Source: Flexithrix dorotheae DSM 6795
Lineage (GTDB): Bacteria > Bacteroidota > Bacteroidia > Cytophagales > Flammeovirgaceae
Direction: 5' to 3'
Assembly (NCBI RefSeq): GCF_000379765.1
Contig: NZ_KB903430.1
Location: forward strand, 220,945 to 284,944
Length of the DNA: 64,000 nt
The notes under the pieces are model-generated. The model had not been told where the DNA came from and ran no database searches. It saw only the letters and a program-made list of their open reading frames with translations. Below are positions 35,003 to 43,283 of this stretch, in pieces. Every line of letters starts with the position of its first letter. The stretch's first letter is position 1. Position numbers and translations under genes: made by a program.

Positions 35003-35698
35003 TTATCGGTATTTAAACAAAGTCCAAAGTATTTTATAACCGGCCAAAATGGTTCCTTTTATTGTTCCAGAGACTTTGGAAACGCCAATTCTCTTTTTAT
35101 AATTGACCTTTACCTCACAAAAACGCAGTTTGTGTTTAGCAGCCTTCACCTGCATTTCCACTGTCCAGCCATAGGTTTGATCCTTCATATCTATTTCCAG
35201 CAATTTATCGAAGCGAATGGCACGGAATGGGCCCAAATCGGTAAAGTCGGCATTATAATATAATTTTAGCAATTTGGTGGCTAGCCAGTTTCCAAAAATC
35301 TGCTGAGGTGTCATGGATCCACTTTCCCGTTTTCCCAATGCCCTCGAACCAATTACCATATGGTAATCTTCCTCCACGATTGGCCTGACCACATCGGGCA
35401 TTTCCTGTGGGAAATCGGAATAATCTCCATCTATAAATACAATGATCGAGTTTTCTTTTTCAGCTAAAACTGACTCGGCATACTCAATTCCTTTCAGGCA
35501 GGCAAAACCGTAGCCCTGTCTGTTTTCATTCAGCACAGTAGCTCCAGCCTTTGAAGCTTCTTCTGCGGTCTGGTCTGTGGAGGCATTATTCACCACTACA
35601 ATTTCCGTAACAAAATCTTTAGGAATATCATTTATCACTTTCCCAATTGACTTTTCCTCATTGAAGGCGGGAATAATTACCAATACTTTATATTCCAA
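35003..35698 (-). CDS. Family 2 glycosyltransferase, TTG start
   Basis: The 231-residue GT-A enzyme resembles dolichol-phosphate-mannose or polyprenyl-phosphate-glucose synthases. VLVIIPAFNEEKSIGKVI opens the protein, VVNNASTDQTAE follows, IVFIDGDYSDFP near 89-100 carries the DxD-like metal site, and GSRALGKRESGSMTPQQIFG is the acceptor loop. There are no C-terminal membrane helices, so it is the soluble short form. No ATG is available: the frame begins with TTG at 35696-35698 between a stop 12 bases upstream and the first conserved strand. Product likely a polyprenyl-phosphate sugar for envelope glycans. Confidence 0.9.
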   Translation of the reverse strand: MEYKVLVIIPAFNEEKSIGKVINDIPKDFVTEIVVVNNASTDQTAEEASKAGATVLNENRQGYGFACLKGIEYAESVLAEKENSIIVFIDGDYSDFPQEMPDVVRPIVEEDYHMVIGSRALGKRESGSMTPQQIFGNWLATKLLKLYYNADFTDLGPFRAIRFDKLLEIDMKDQTYGWTVEMQVKAAKHKLRFCEVKVNYKKRIGVSKVSGTIKGTILAGYKILWTLFKYR

Positions 35699-36386
35699 TT
35701 TGCTTAGTGTTTAATAATGCTATTGTCTTCTTTTAATTGGTCCTAATTTATAAGGATTTAAGGTAAGCCGGTTATTTAAATCCAGGTTTTAAACAGGAAT
35801 TTAATTTCAACCGTTCATTTCTGCTAAAATTAGGGAATTACCAGAGTTCCAATCCTGGTTTTTTAAGCACCAGTGCCCCACACCGGGTACTTTTATTTCC
35901 GAGAAAAAGTACTCTTTCTATCAGTTTTTTATGGCAAAATAATACACAATTAATTTTGAATTACTATAAATATGGAGCAAATCCCACTTAATATCCATCA
36001 GTACAATTCATATTAGAGCCCGATCATATTTTTTCCAGAATCTATTAAAAACCTTCTTTTTTTATAAAAAAACCACCTATTTACTTACAGCCTCCTCCCA
36101 CCCGTTATTTTCCAGTTGTTCCTCTTAACGGTTAACAGACGTTCAATTAAAAACATTAAAAAAACACAAAAAACACAATATTATATTCTGTTTTTGCTTT
36201 TCTACAATTTATTTAATAAATTTTAATATTCTTAAGAGATGTAAATGAGAAAGGCCAAATCATTCTTTTTCTGTAAAAAATTGGCGAATATTACATCAGG
36301 ATTTCGAAGCAATCCACAATCCAGGATTCCTAACTACTACTTCAACCACTATAAAATTTTCTTAGAACTGAAATTATTAACTGGCA
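35699..36386. other. Divergent intergenic region holding a dispersed repeat
   Basis: These 688 bases between a minus- and a plus-strand gene contain the second copy of the dispersed repeat (35861-35967). The remainder is AT-rich, with no gene I can support and no exact -7 box. Promoters for both flanking genes should be here. Confidence 0.5.
35861..35967. repeat. Dispersed intergenic repeat, copy 2
   Basis: This 107-base element matches 28048-28239 over its whole length except that the CCGGGTAC block occurs once, without the 14-bp tandem array. Shared blocks: TTTAAGCACC-like start, CCACACCGGGTAC, TCTATCAGT, TTTTATGGCAAAATAATACA and AATTAATTTTGAATTACTA. Same orientation in the window. It probably represents the unexpanded form. 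Confidence 0.8.
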
Positions 36387-37763
36387 ATGAAAAATTTATT
36401 CTTAACAACACTTCTCTTACTCTCCTTCTCATTTTTATCTGCAGAAAATAGAATTATTACCGGAATTGTAGGTACCACAGAATTGTCACCCACTATCCCT
36501 GGGGGAAAACATTTGGAACAATTTATGGCAATTCCAGGGGTAATGGTAAAAGTAAAAGGCTCCCCCCTCGGTGCAACTACCAATATTGAAGGAAAATTTG
36601 CCTTAACCGTAGCAGACAAAGAAGTTACTTTGATTTTCAGTCATTATGGATTTTTGGAAAAAGAATTTAAAGTAGGCACTGAAAACAATATTAATATTAC
36701 CCTGGAATCCGACCAGGAGGTAAAAGACAAAACTGAACCTTCTTATAAGGTTGGGGGCAAATTAAGAACTGATTTACCCAAAGAAGCACTTACTGCTGCT
36801 GCCTGGAGTGATTTGGATAACTGGGATTTGTGGATGGAACTTTTGATTGATTACAATTGGGATTACATGGAAAACTCGCTTGGGTTTAACCTGGAAAACC
36901 GAATCACGACATTCATTGTAACGCCCGGGCAATTGCCAGTTAACAATGTGGAAGTGAAATTATATTCAAAGAAAGATGAAGTGCTATGGAGTGGTATTTC
37001 GGATATGGAAGGGAAAGTAGAACTTTGGCCTGACATCTACGATCTTGCTCCCTCAGATAAATTTACTGTAACTGTAAAAGCAGAAGGTTCAGATCTAAAA
37101 ACCTTTAAAGCCATCCGATCGGGTGGAATTTATTACCTGGAATATAATGTTCCGGTTATAACTCCACAAAACCTTGATATACAATCCATTGGCATCACCA
37201 ATAACACAGAGGAATTTAGAAATATTGATAAAACTATTTCAGAAATTGCTCAACATTTATCACTAAACAACAGAAATATTGAGGCCAACATGCATACTAC
37301 TTATTTCACTAAGAGTGCTCAGGGGCAGTATATCAATCAGAATGAAAAAGCCAGAGGAATGGCAGAAGATTTGGCAACCACTTCATTCGAAGATTTATTA
37401 TCCAAAAAAATCAACTCTGCTGATTGGTCAGAAAAAGCCTGTTCGAAAGTACTTTTTTTAAGTTTAGAAGAGATGCCTCACAGAAATAATTTAAATCTTC
37501 CATACCTGCAAAAATCAATAAGAGAAGCTTCAGAAAAAGGGATAAAAATTGTACCTGTAGTAACCAAAAGTATAGACAAGGAATCAGAGTTTCTACTGAG
37601 ATTTATGAGCATGGCTACCGGAGGAACCTATATTTTCTTAACTGATCACCTTGGTAATACTAATTATATTAAACCGACCATTGGAAAATATGAAGACAAT
37701 AAACTGGAAGTAGTATTGAAAAAATTACTGGAGAAATATGTATCTCCCGTAGGACAACTTTAA
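36387..37763 (+). CDS. Carboxypeptidase-regulatory-like / VWA-like exported protein
   Basis: The 458-residue exported protein has a signal peptide (1-20, ending LSAEN). A CarboxypepD_reg-like beta sandwich follows (about 22-110, with ATTNIEGKFALTVADKEVTL and YGFLEKEFKV). A second Ig/Cna-B-like segment lies at about 165-255 (PVNNVEVKLYSKKDEVLWSG). A C-terminal region (about 285-455) looks like a von Willebrand A domain: KVLFLSLEEMP, IKIVPVVTKSID and SMATGGTYIFLTDH follow the VWA strand order, but the MIDAS DxSxS is absent, so it may not bind metal. Surface or periplasmic; a role in protein interaction is inferred. It may be secreted through an unseen signal; no T9SS tail. Confidence 0.7.
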   Translation: MKNLFLTTLLLLSFSFLSAENRIITGIVGTTELSPTIPGGKHLEQFMAIPGVMVKVKGSPLGATTNIEGKFALTVADKEVTLIFSHYGFLEKEFKVGTENNINITLESDQEVKDKTEPSYKVGGKLRTDLPKEALTAAAWSDLDNWDLWMELLIDYNWDYMENSLGFNLENRITTFIVTPGQLPVNNVEVKLYSKKDEVLWSGISDMEGKVELWPDIYDLAPSDKFTVTVKAEGSDLKTFKAIRSGGIYYLEYNVPVITPQNLDIQSIGITNNTEEFRNIDKTISEIAQHLSLNNRNIEANMHTTYFTKSAQGQYINQNEKARGMAEDLATTSFEDLLSKKINSADWSEKACSKVLFLSLEEMPHRNNLNLPYLQKSIREASEKGIKIVPVVTKSIDKESEFLLRFMSMATGGTYIFLTDHLGNTNYIKPTIGKYEDNKLEVVLKKLLEKYVSPVGQL

Positions 37764-37812
37764 GCACCTTTTCTTCCTTTTAAGATATTTTTAATTGCCT
37801 TAATTTTTTAGT

Positions 37813-37856
37813 AAAAGCTGTATAAATCAATGATTTGTACAGCTTTTTGTTTTTTA
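37813..37856 (+). terminator. Terminator after the VWA-like gene
   Basis: A 17-base stem with one G-T wobble (37813-37829 with 37831-37847) runs into TGTTTTTT (37848-37854), 50 bases after the stop codon. Confidence 0.85.
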
Positions 37857-38021
37857 CCTGCAATTCCAATGTACCTTAAAAACTACTTTTCTCAGCAGGG
37901 ACTTCGGAAGAGACCTTGCGGAAAATTGAATTCATGGGCTTTAAAGACGCAGGGTTGCGAAAATGCAGCCTCTGCCGGGAGATCTTTTTAATTACATTAA
38001 GGATTACTGATTTTTTATTAC

Positions 38022-38029
38022 TCTCTTTG
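38022..38029 (+). promoter_or_regulatory. Near-consensus -7 box before the EamA gene
   Basis: TCTCTTTG followed by CGG lies 29 bases before the EamA start codon. It differs from TAnnTTTG by one base and shares the TTTGCGG end with the boxes at 11135 and 16027. Moderate to low confidence. Confidence 0.4.
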
Positions 38030-38057
38030 CGGTTAATCAGAAAACCCATAAGAAGCA

Positions 38058-38933
38058 ATGAACAAAAATATAAAGCACCTTCTTGAGCTTAATTTTGCGA
38101 CAATTATCATGTCCACCTCCGGGGTTTTTGGAAAATTAATTTCACTGCCTCCATCCTACATTATTTTTTTGAGGTGCTGCATTGGGACTATTTTCCTTTA
38201 TATATTCCTTAAATTAACTAAAAAAAAACTCAAAATTGACCTTAAAAATGATTGGAAGTTTTTTGCGATTTCAGGGGTTTTATTGGCTTTTCATTGGGTC
38301 ACTTATTTTTATTCTATTCAAATTTCTACAGTGGCCATCGCCTTTATATCTCTTTTTACCTTTCCGGTAATCACTACTTTACTGGAACCTTTCTTTAGAA
38401 AAACACCATTTTCTTTTCAAAACCTGATCAGTGCGGTTTTAGTCATTATTGGAATTTATTTTATTGTACCCGACCTGAATGTGGGAAATAATATCACCAT
38501 GGGGGCTGCTTTTGGTGTATTTTCTGCCCTTTTGTATGCGATAAGGAATCTTATGAACAGTAAAAAACTGGTAAAATTTCAGGCTTCTACCATGATGTTT
38601 TATCAACTCATGGTAGCAGGTATTACCCTTTTCCCAGTGCTTTTTATGGTTGATCTGGAAATAGGTTACACTAACCTTGGATATTTGTTGATATTAGGAA
38701 TTGTGAATTCGGCAATTGGCCAGATGATGTTCACCCATTCCTTTAAATTCTTCTCAGCCAGTACAGCTAGTATTATAAGCAGTTTCCAGCCTATTTATGG
38801 CATTATTATCGCCTTTTTTCTATTGGGTGAAGTGCCTGAGGGGAACACCATAATAGGGGGCACTTTGATATTTCTGACTGTCCTTTATGAAAATATTAAA
38901 CCATTTTTGGGGCGAAAGCGGGTGTTAAACTGA
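38058..38933 (+). CDS. EamA/DMT-family transporter
   Basis: The 291-residue inner-membrane protein has about ten membrane segments in two homologous EamA halves (about 8-140 and 155-285). Typical phrases are STSGVFGKLISLPPSYIIFL, FLRCCIGTIFLYIFL, HWVTYFYSIQISTVAIAFIS and SASTASIISSFQPIYGIIIA. The family exports or imports small metabolites such as amino acids, nucleotide precursors or drugs; the substrate cannot be inferred. It has a good ATG with AGAAG upstream as ribosome-binding site and converges with an alpha/beta hydrolase gene four bases away. Confidence 0.93.
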   Translation: MNKNIKHLLELNFATIIMSTSGVFGKLISLPPSYIIFLRCCIGTIFLYIFLKLTKKKLKIDLKNDWKFFAISGVLLAFHWVTYFYSIQISTVAIAFISLFTFPVITTLLEPFFRKTPFSFQNLISAVLVIIGIYFIVPDLNVGNNITMGAAFGVFSALLYAIRNLMNSKKLVKFQASTMMFYQLMVAGITLFPVLFMVDLEIGYTNLGYLLILGIVNSAIGQMMFTHSFKFFSASTASIISSFQPIYGIIIAFFLLGEVPEGNTIIGGTLIFLTVLYENIKPFLGRKRVLN

Positions 38934-38936
38934 AAA

Positions 38937-39722
38937 TTATTTCACTTGAACCTGACTCTTCACTTGAGGTAATTGCTTGATGTAATTGGCAATTAGGAAA
39001 AAATGGTTGGAGGGAATCGTACTTAGCTTGTAATTTTTAATATTGCTTACCAGTGGCTGAATATGTTTTTCGGTAATGATAAAATCCTTGTCTCCAAGTA
39101 TAACTTCTACTTCTACTTTATTCTTAGAGATTTGTTTTCCAATTTTTTTAAAGTTGAATTGAAAATACCGGTAAAGCCGCCAGGTATAAAAAATTCGATC
39201 TCTTAGTTGTTTATCTTCCAATTGCCATTTAGCAATTTGAATTTGCCCTGCGGGTATAATTCTTAGGTTTTTCAACATATCCAGCACTTTGATGCACCAG
39301 GCAGGATTAGCTATAATCGAGGAAAATATTTTTTGTCCGTAGCTATTTCGAATGGCAAAGCGGTACCAGAAATTTTCTTTTATACCATCAGGAGCAATCA
39401 GGGTAATTTTATTAATTTTTTTGGGGAAATACTTGAGTAATGCCAGCGCAGACCTGCATCCCATAGAAAAACCGATCAGTTCGAAATTTTTTATGCCTTC
39501 TTCCTGGAAAAATTGTTTAAAGGCCTTCTTGAGTTTTTTTGGTTTCAAAAAATCTTTTTCTTCATTCCAATAGCTTTTCCCATGGAAATAAAGATCGAAA
39601 CTGTAAATTTTATAATCAGGTTTTAATTTGGCTAATGGTTCGTAAGCAGAACCATCCTGACCAAAACCATGAAATGCCAATAAAACTTTCTCCCCATTCC
39701 CGAATTCAGAATAATTTTTCAT
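38937..39722 (-). CDS. Alpha/beta hydrolase
   Basis: The 261-residue cytosolic alpha/beta-hydrolase fold protein opens with EKVLLAFHGFGQDGSAYEPL, which holds the HG oxyanion loop. LIGFSMGCRSALALL near residue 82 contains the nucleophile elbow GFSMG with Ser near 85. VEVILGDKDFIIT near 210-222 has the acidic residue, and SNHFFL near 240 has the His of the triad. Length is normal. Substrate unknown; relatives include esterases and MenH-like enzymes. Its start lies 110 bases from the end of the semialdehyde dehydrogenase gene, across a hairpin. Confidence 0.88.
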   Translation of the reverse strand: MKNYSEFGNGEKVLLAFHGFGQDGSAYEPLAKLKPDYKIYSFDLYFHGKSYWNEEKDFLKPKKLKKAFKQFFQEEGIKNFELIGFSMGCRSALALLKYFPKKINKITLIAPDGIKENFWYRFAIRNSYGQKIFSSIIANPAWCIKVLDMLKNLRIIPAGQIQIAKWQLEDKQLRDRIFYTWRLYRYFQFNFKKIGKQISKNKVEVEVILGDKDFIITEKHIQPLVSNIKNYKLSTIPSNHFFLIANYIKQLPQVKSQVQVK

Positions 39723-39772
39723 TTGGCTTTATGCCTAAGGTATAAAGTGATTGATTAAGGTAATTAATAATT

Positions 39773-39802
39773 AAAGGGATACAGCAAATGCCATATCCCT
39801 TT
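39773..39802. terminator. Possible terminator after the semialdehyde dehydrogenase gene
   Basis: AAAGGGATA (39773-39781) pairs with TATCCCTTT (39794-39802) around a 12-base loop, 30 bases beyond the dehydrogenase stop. The T-run after the stem on the minus strand is short. Confidence 0.55.
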
Positions 39803-39831
39803 GGTAAAAATAAATGATAAATTTCACTTTT

Positions 39832-41418
39832 TTAAATCTCTTCCTTAGATAACTCTCCGTTTACCAATCTCCAGATTTTTAAAGGATTTTCATTTTTTAA
39901 TTCATCGGGAAGAAAGGCATTGGGGAATCCCTGAAAACAAACTGGTCGGGCAAATCTTTTTATTGCAGCTGTCCCTACGGAGGTAGTTTTGGAATCTGTA
40001 GTAGAAGGAAATGGACCACCATGCACCATGGAATCACAAACTTCTACTCCGGTGGGGAAACCATTGAAAAGTACCCTTCCGGCTTTCTCCTGAAGAATGG
40101 AAATTAATTCTTTAAATTCCTCCAAATCAGCTTCTGTTCCGTGAATTGTGGCCGTTAAATGTCCCTTTAAATTTCGTGCAGCTTCCAACATTTCCGCTTT
40201 ACTTTCAGCAGAAAATACTAAAGACGATGGACCGAAAACTTCCTCTGCCAAATCAGGATTTGCTAAAAGACTTTTGACATCTGATTTTAAAATTTGCCCC
40301 TGAGCACTATTGTAGGTATCTCCTTTTATCCCTTCCCCCACTGTGGAAATGGAAGCCTCGCCTTTTAGCCTTGAAATTCCTGCATCAAAAGCTTTCCTGA
40401 TTCCTTCGGTAAGCATATTTCCGGCATCAATTTCAGCCATTTTTTCACCAGCTTTAGCAATAAGTACATCGGTTTCCTCATTGGCCAAACCTATAACTAC
40501 ACCCGGGTTGGTACAAAACTGACCTACACCCAAAGTTACTGATCCTGCCAGTCCAGCAGCAATAGCCTCTCCCCTTTCCTTCACTGCGCCAGGCAATAAA
40601 AAAACAGGGTTTGAACTACCCATTTCTGCATAAACAGGTATAGGCTCTGGTCTGCGGACAGCGGCATCAAATAAAGCTTTCCCTCCTCCAAATGAACCGG
40701 TAAATCCAACGGCTTTAATTAAAGGATGGTTCACTATGGCCATTCCCACATCAGTGGTAGTACCTTGTACCAATGAAAATACGCCCTCGGGCATTCCAGT
40801 AGCTTTTGCAGCGGAAATAATGGCTTTGCCCACTAATTCGGAAGTTCCCGGATGGGCGGGATGACCTTTCACCACCACCGGGCACCCTGCTGCCAAGGCA
40901 GATGCAGTATCTCCTCCTGCTACAGAAAAAGCCAAAGGAAAATTACTGGCGCCAAATATTCCTACAGGACCTAATGGGATATGCATTTGGCGAATGTCTG
41001 GTTTGGGAATAGGCTGCCTGTCAGGAATTGCAGTATCAATTCTGGCATCGAGCCAGGTACCTTCCCGCAGTACCTTGCTGAAAGCTTTTAACTGATTCAC
41101 CGTTCTTCCTCTTTCCCCAACTAACCTTCCTTCGGGCAAAGCAGTTTCCAGCATACACCTTTCAATTAGTGTATCTCCCAACGCTAATATTTCTTCTGCA
41201 ATTTTATCCAGAAAATCAGCTTTTTCCCTAGCAGACTTTCTTTTATATATTTCAAATGCTTTTTGGGCTAAATTTACGGCTGCGTCAACTTCAGCTTTGG
41301 AAGCCTCATAAAATTCCACCTCCAGATTAGTGTTGTCTTTTGGATTTTTGGCAAAAAAGCTCATGCCACTTTTTGCCGATTGTTCATTTCCAATTTGTTG
41401 TTTTCCTTCTATTTGCAT
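39832..41418 (-). CDS. Alpha-ketoglutarate semialdehyde dehydrogenase
   Basis: The 528-residue NAD(P)-dependent aldehyde dehydrogenase is of the type acting on 2,5-dioxopentanoate, which it oxidises to 2-oxoglutarate. The phrases GPVGIFGASNFPLAFSVAGG, CPVVVKGHPAHPGTSELVG, VGFTGSFGGGKAL, VYAEMGSSNPVFL (catalytic Glu near 263) and GVGQFCTNPGVV (catalytic Cys near 299) are characteristic of this subgroup. The upstream FAH-family dehydratase makes its substrate, with a 56-base gap: a two-gene catabolic unit. Similar enzymes serve hydroxyproline and sugar-acid pathways; context favours the sugar-acid one. Cytosolic. Confidence 0.92.
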   Translation of the reverse strand: MQIEGKQQIGNEQSAKSGMSFFAKNPKDNTNLEVEFYEASKAEVDAAVNLAQKAFEIYKRKSAREKADFLDKIAEEILALGDTLIERCMLETALPEGRLVGERGRTVNQLKAFSKVLREGTWLDARIDTAIPDRQPIPKPDIRQMHIPLGPVGIFGASNFPLAFSVAGGDTASALAAGCPVVVKGHPAHPGTSELVGKAIISAAKATGMPEGVFSLVQGTTTDVGMAIVNHPLIKAVGFTGSFGGGKALFDAAVRRPEPIPVYAEMGSSNPVFLLPGAVKERGEAIAAGLAGSVTLGVGQFCTNPGVVIGLANEETDVLIAKAGEKMAEIDAGNMLTEGIRKAFDAGISRLKGEASISTVGEGIKGDTYNSAQGQILKSDVKSLLANPDLAEEVFGPSSLVFSAESKAEMLEAARNLKGHLTATIHGTEADLEEFKELISILQEKAGRVLFNGFPTGVEVCDSMVHGGPFPSTTDSKTTSVGTAAIKRFARPVCFQGFPNAFLPDELKNENPLKIWRLVNGELSKEEI

Positions 41419-41474
41419 TTTGGGAAAATGGTTTATAATTATTTAAAAAAATTGTAGAAATTTCATTTGAGCCA

Positions 41475-42308
41475 CTACTTTTTGGCAATTGAGTGAGTAA
41501 GCGTACCAATATGCTCAATAGAAATACTCACTTTGTCCCCTTCCTGTAATGTGAATTCATTGGGAGGCACAATACCTGTTCCGGTCATTAAAAAACACCC
41601 GGTAGGAAAGCTACATTCCCGGAATAAAAATTCTACCAGATCCGTATGTTTTCTTTTCATTTGGTCGATTCCAATTGTTTCTGAAAAGGCTTTTTCATTG
41701 TTTCTGAAAATTTCAAGGGTTATAGATGTATTTTCAGGAATGGGTTTTTCAGTAACATACAGGCAAGGACCAAGACCAGCACATTTATCATATACTTTTG
41801 CCTGGGGAAGATACAGCGGGTTTTCCCCTTCAATACTCCTTGAGCTCATATCGTTGCCAATGGTATAAGCCACAATTTTCGCATTTGAAGTCATAAAAAG
41901 GGTTAGTTCTGGCTCTGGCACATCCCACTTCGAATCTTTTCGAATGAATAATTCTCCTCCCGGATGGGCGGTTCTAAAAGCATTGCCTTTAAAAAATAAT
42001 TCAGGCCGTTCGGCATCATAAACTTTATCATAAAAATCGCCCCCATCTTCAGACTCTTCCATTCTGGCCTCTCGGGATTTGTAATAAGTTACACCCGAGG
42101 CCCAAATCTCCTGACTTCCAATTGGGCTCTCTATATTTTTAAGCAAATCCCCCTCACTTTTTTCAGGAGTAATTCCCTGAATAGCTTGTTTGAGATGGTT
42201 ATAAAGATCGTCTCTATTTACCAGGTTGTCCCACAATACCTGATCTAATTGATAATAGCTACCATTTTCTTCTACAATAGCTCCCTGAACTACCTTATAC
42301 AATTTCAT
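41475..42308 (-). CDS. FAH-family 2-keto-3-deoxypentonate dehydratase
   Basis: The 277-residue fumarylacetoacetate-hydrolase-fold enzyme fits the 2-dehydro-3-deoxy-D-pentonate (arabinonate/xylonate) dehydratase group. The start is ATG 42308; a TTG two codons earlier is not needed. [60 protein letters not shown] (metal-binding Glu pair) and [20 protein letters not shown] mark the family. It removes water from a 2-keto-3-deoxypentonate to give 2-oxoglutarate semialdehyde, the substrate of the next gene. The pathway's first enzymes (sugar dehydrogenase, lactonase, pentonate dehydratase) are not in the window. Confidence 0.9.
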   Translation of the reverse strand: MKLYKVVQGAIVEENGSYYQLDQVLWDNLVNRDDLYNHLKQAIQGITPEKSEGDLLKNIESPIGSQEIWASGVTYYKSREARMEESEDGGDFYDKVYDAERPELFFKGNAFRTAHPGGELFIRKDSKWDVPEPELTLFMTSNAKIVAYTIGNDMSSRSIEGENPLYLPQAKVYDKCAGLGPCLYVTEKPIPENTSITLEIFRNNEKAFSETIGIDQMKRKHTDLVEFLFRECSFPTGCFLMTGTGIVPPNEFTLQEGDKVSISIEHIGTLTHSIAKK

Positions 42309-42407
42309 TTTCAATAATTTAAATTAATTTCAATTAAAGTCCCAGTGAATATAATCCATCTTTTTCCCTTTCAGAAAAAAAAGCAAATAAACGTTTACTG
42401 AAAGGTT

Positions 42408-42893
42408 TCACCTTTTAAAATCACTCTTTCCACCCGTTTTTTCCATAAGTTTAATTTCCTTGATCACTATTTTATGGGAAAAAGCTTTGCACATATCATA
42501 AACAGTAAGCGCAGCAACAGAAGCACCAGTTAAGGCTTCCATTTCAACTCCGGTTTTTGCTGTAAGACTGGCAGTGCAATCTATCACTATCTCATTATCC
42601 TGATTGATGACAATTTCGATTTTGCAATTGTCTAATCCCAAAGGATGACATAGTGGGATAAGGTCACTCGTTCTTTTGGCTCCCATAGTCCCGGCAATAA
42701 TTGCAGTCTGGAAAACAGGGCCTTTTTTAGTTTGAATGTCCTTATCTTTAAACTGGGCGATTACTTCTTCTTCTAATACCACAATTGCCCTTGCCCGGGC
42801 TACTCTAAGGGAATTTTTTTTTGCACCTACATCCACCATTTGTGGATTTCCTGAGGCATCGAGATGGGAAAAACCTTTATTTTTTTCTTCCAT
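42408..42893 (-). CDS. moaC: Cyclic pyranopterin monophosphate synthase accessory protein
   Basis: The 161-residue enzyme of molybdenum cofactor biosynthesis converts 3',8-cH2GTP to cyclic pyranopterin monophosphate after MoaA. FSHLDASGNPQMVDVGAKK at the start, TSDLIPLCHPLGLDNCKIEI near 73-92, and TGVEMEALTGASVAALTVYD followed by MCK near 120-143 are the family signatures. The catalytic Lys/Asp/His set is in these blocks. Full length. It lies 99 bases upstream of the pentonate dehydratase gene and might be co-transcribed with it. moaA is not in the window; moeA is at 50400. Confidence 0.95.
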   Translation of the reverse strand: MEEKNKGFSHLDASGNPQMVDVGAKKNSLRVARARAIVVLEEEVIAQFKDKDIQTKKGPVFQTAIIAGTMGAKRTSDLIPLCHPLGLDNCKIEIVINQDNEIVIDCTASLTAKTGVEMEALTGASVAALTVYDMCKAFSHKIVIKEIKLMEKTGGKSDFKR

Positions 42894-42980
42894 TGTTCCA
42901 AAATTTTCGAAACAAAGTTAAGCATTCAGTTTATTTTGAATAGGAAAAACAAATGAAGTTTAAACAAATAAAAAAATAAA

Positions 42981-43007
42981 GACCCCATCCTGAATCAGAA
43001 TGGGGTC
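42981..43007 (-). terminator. Orphan minus-strand terminator upstream of moaC
   Basis: GACCCCAT (42981-42988) pairs with ATGGGGTC (43000-43007), and on the minus strand the stem leads into TTTATTTTTTTA. No intact minus-strand gene ends here; the coding relic at 43039-43188 would. Confidence 0.8.
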
Positions 43008-43038
43008 TCAATGCTTTAACAATTAAACCAAATAATCC

Positions 43039-43188
43039 TTAAAATATCCTACTGACAAAATAAACGGAAGCATTACCCAAAGGATACCAACCTTCGATTA
43101 AGGGCACAAAATTTTCGATAAACAACAAGTTAAATCGGTAAAGCAATAAAATGCTCCTCCAAAATTTTGTGTATGGGTTGGGAATTTT
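43039..43188 (-). pseudogene. Possible 3' remnant of an envelope-protein gene
   Basis: A minus-strand frame of 49 codons without any ATG ends at 43039, 32 bases before the terminator at 42981-43007. Its end reads GWYPLGNASVYFVSRIF, an alternating pattern closing on Phe as outer-membrane barrel proteins do. A stop in frame upstream (43189-43191) and the lack of a start suggest a truncated relic. In such AT-rich DNA this could also be chance, and another frame here is also partly open. Confidence 0.3.
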
Positions 43189-43236
43189 TCAGGAAATCAG
43201 AAATTAAAAACAGCAGAAAACCCAAGAAACAAAAAT

Positions 43237-43283
43237 GAGTAGTGACTACTTGGAATGGGAAAAATAAAAGTCAGTCACTACTC
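43237..43283 (-). terminator. Second orphan hairpin in the moaC upstream gap
   Basis: GAGTAGTGACT (43237-43247) and AGTCACTACTC (43273-43283) form perfect 11-base arms with a 25-base loop; on the minus strand the stem is followed by ATTTTTGTTTC. It may be a terminator or an end of a decayed element. Confidence 0.55.

Noticed and set aside
37876-38058. 60-codon minus-strand open frame before the EamA gene
   Set aside because: Overlaps the promoter region of the EamA gene, is Lys/Ser-rich and has no recognisable domain or ribosome-binding site.
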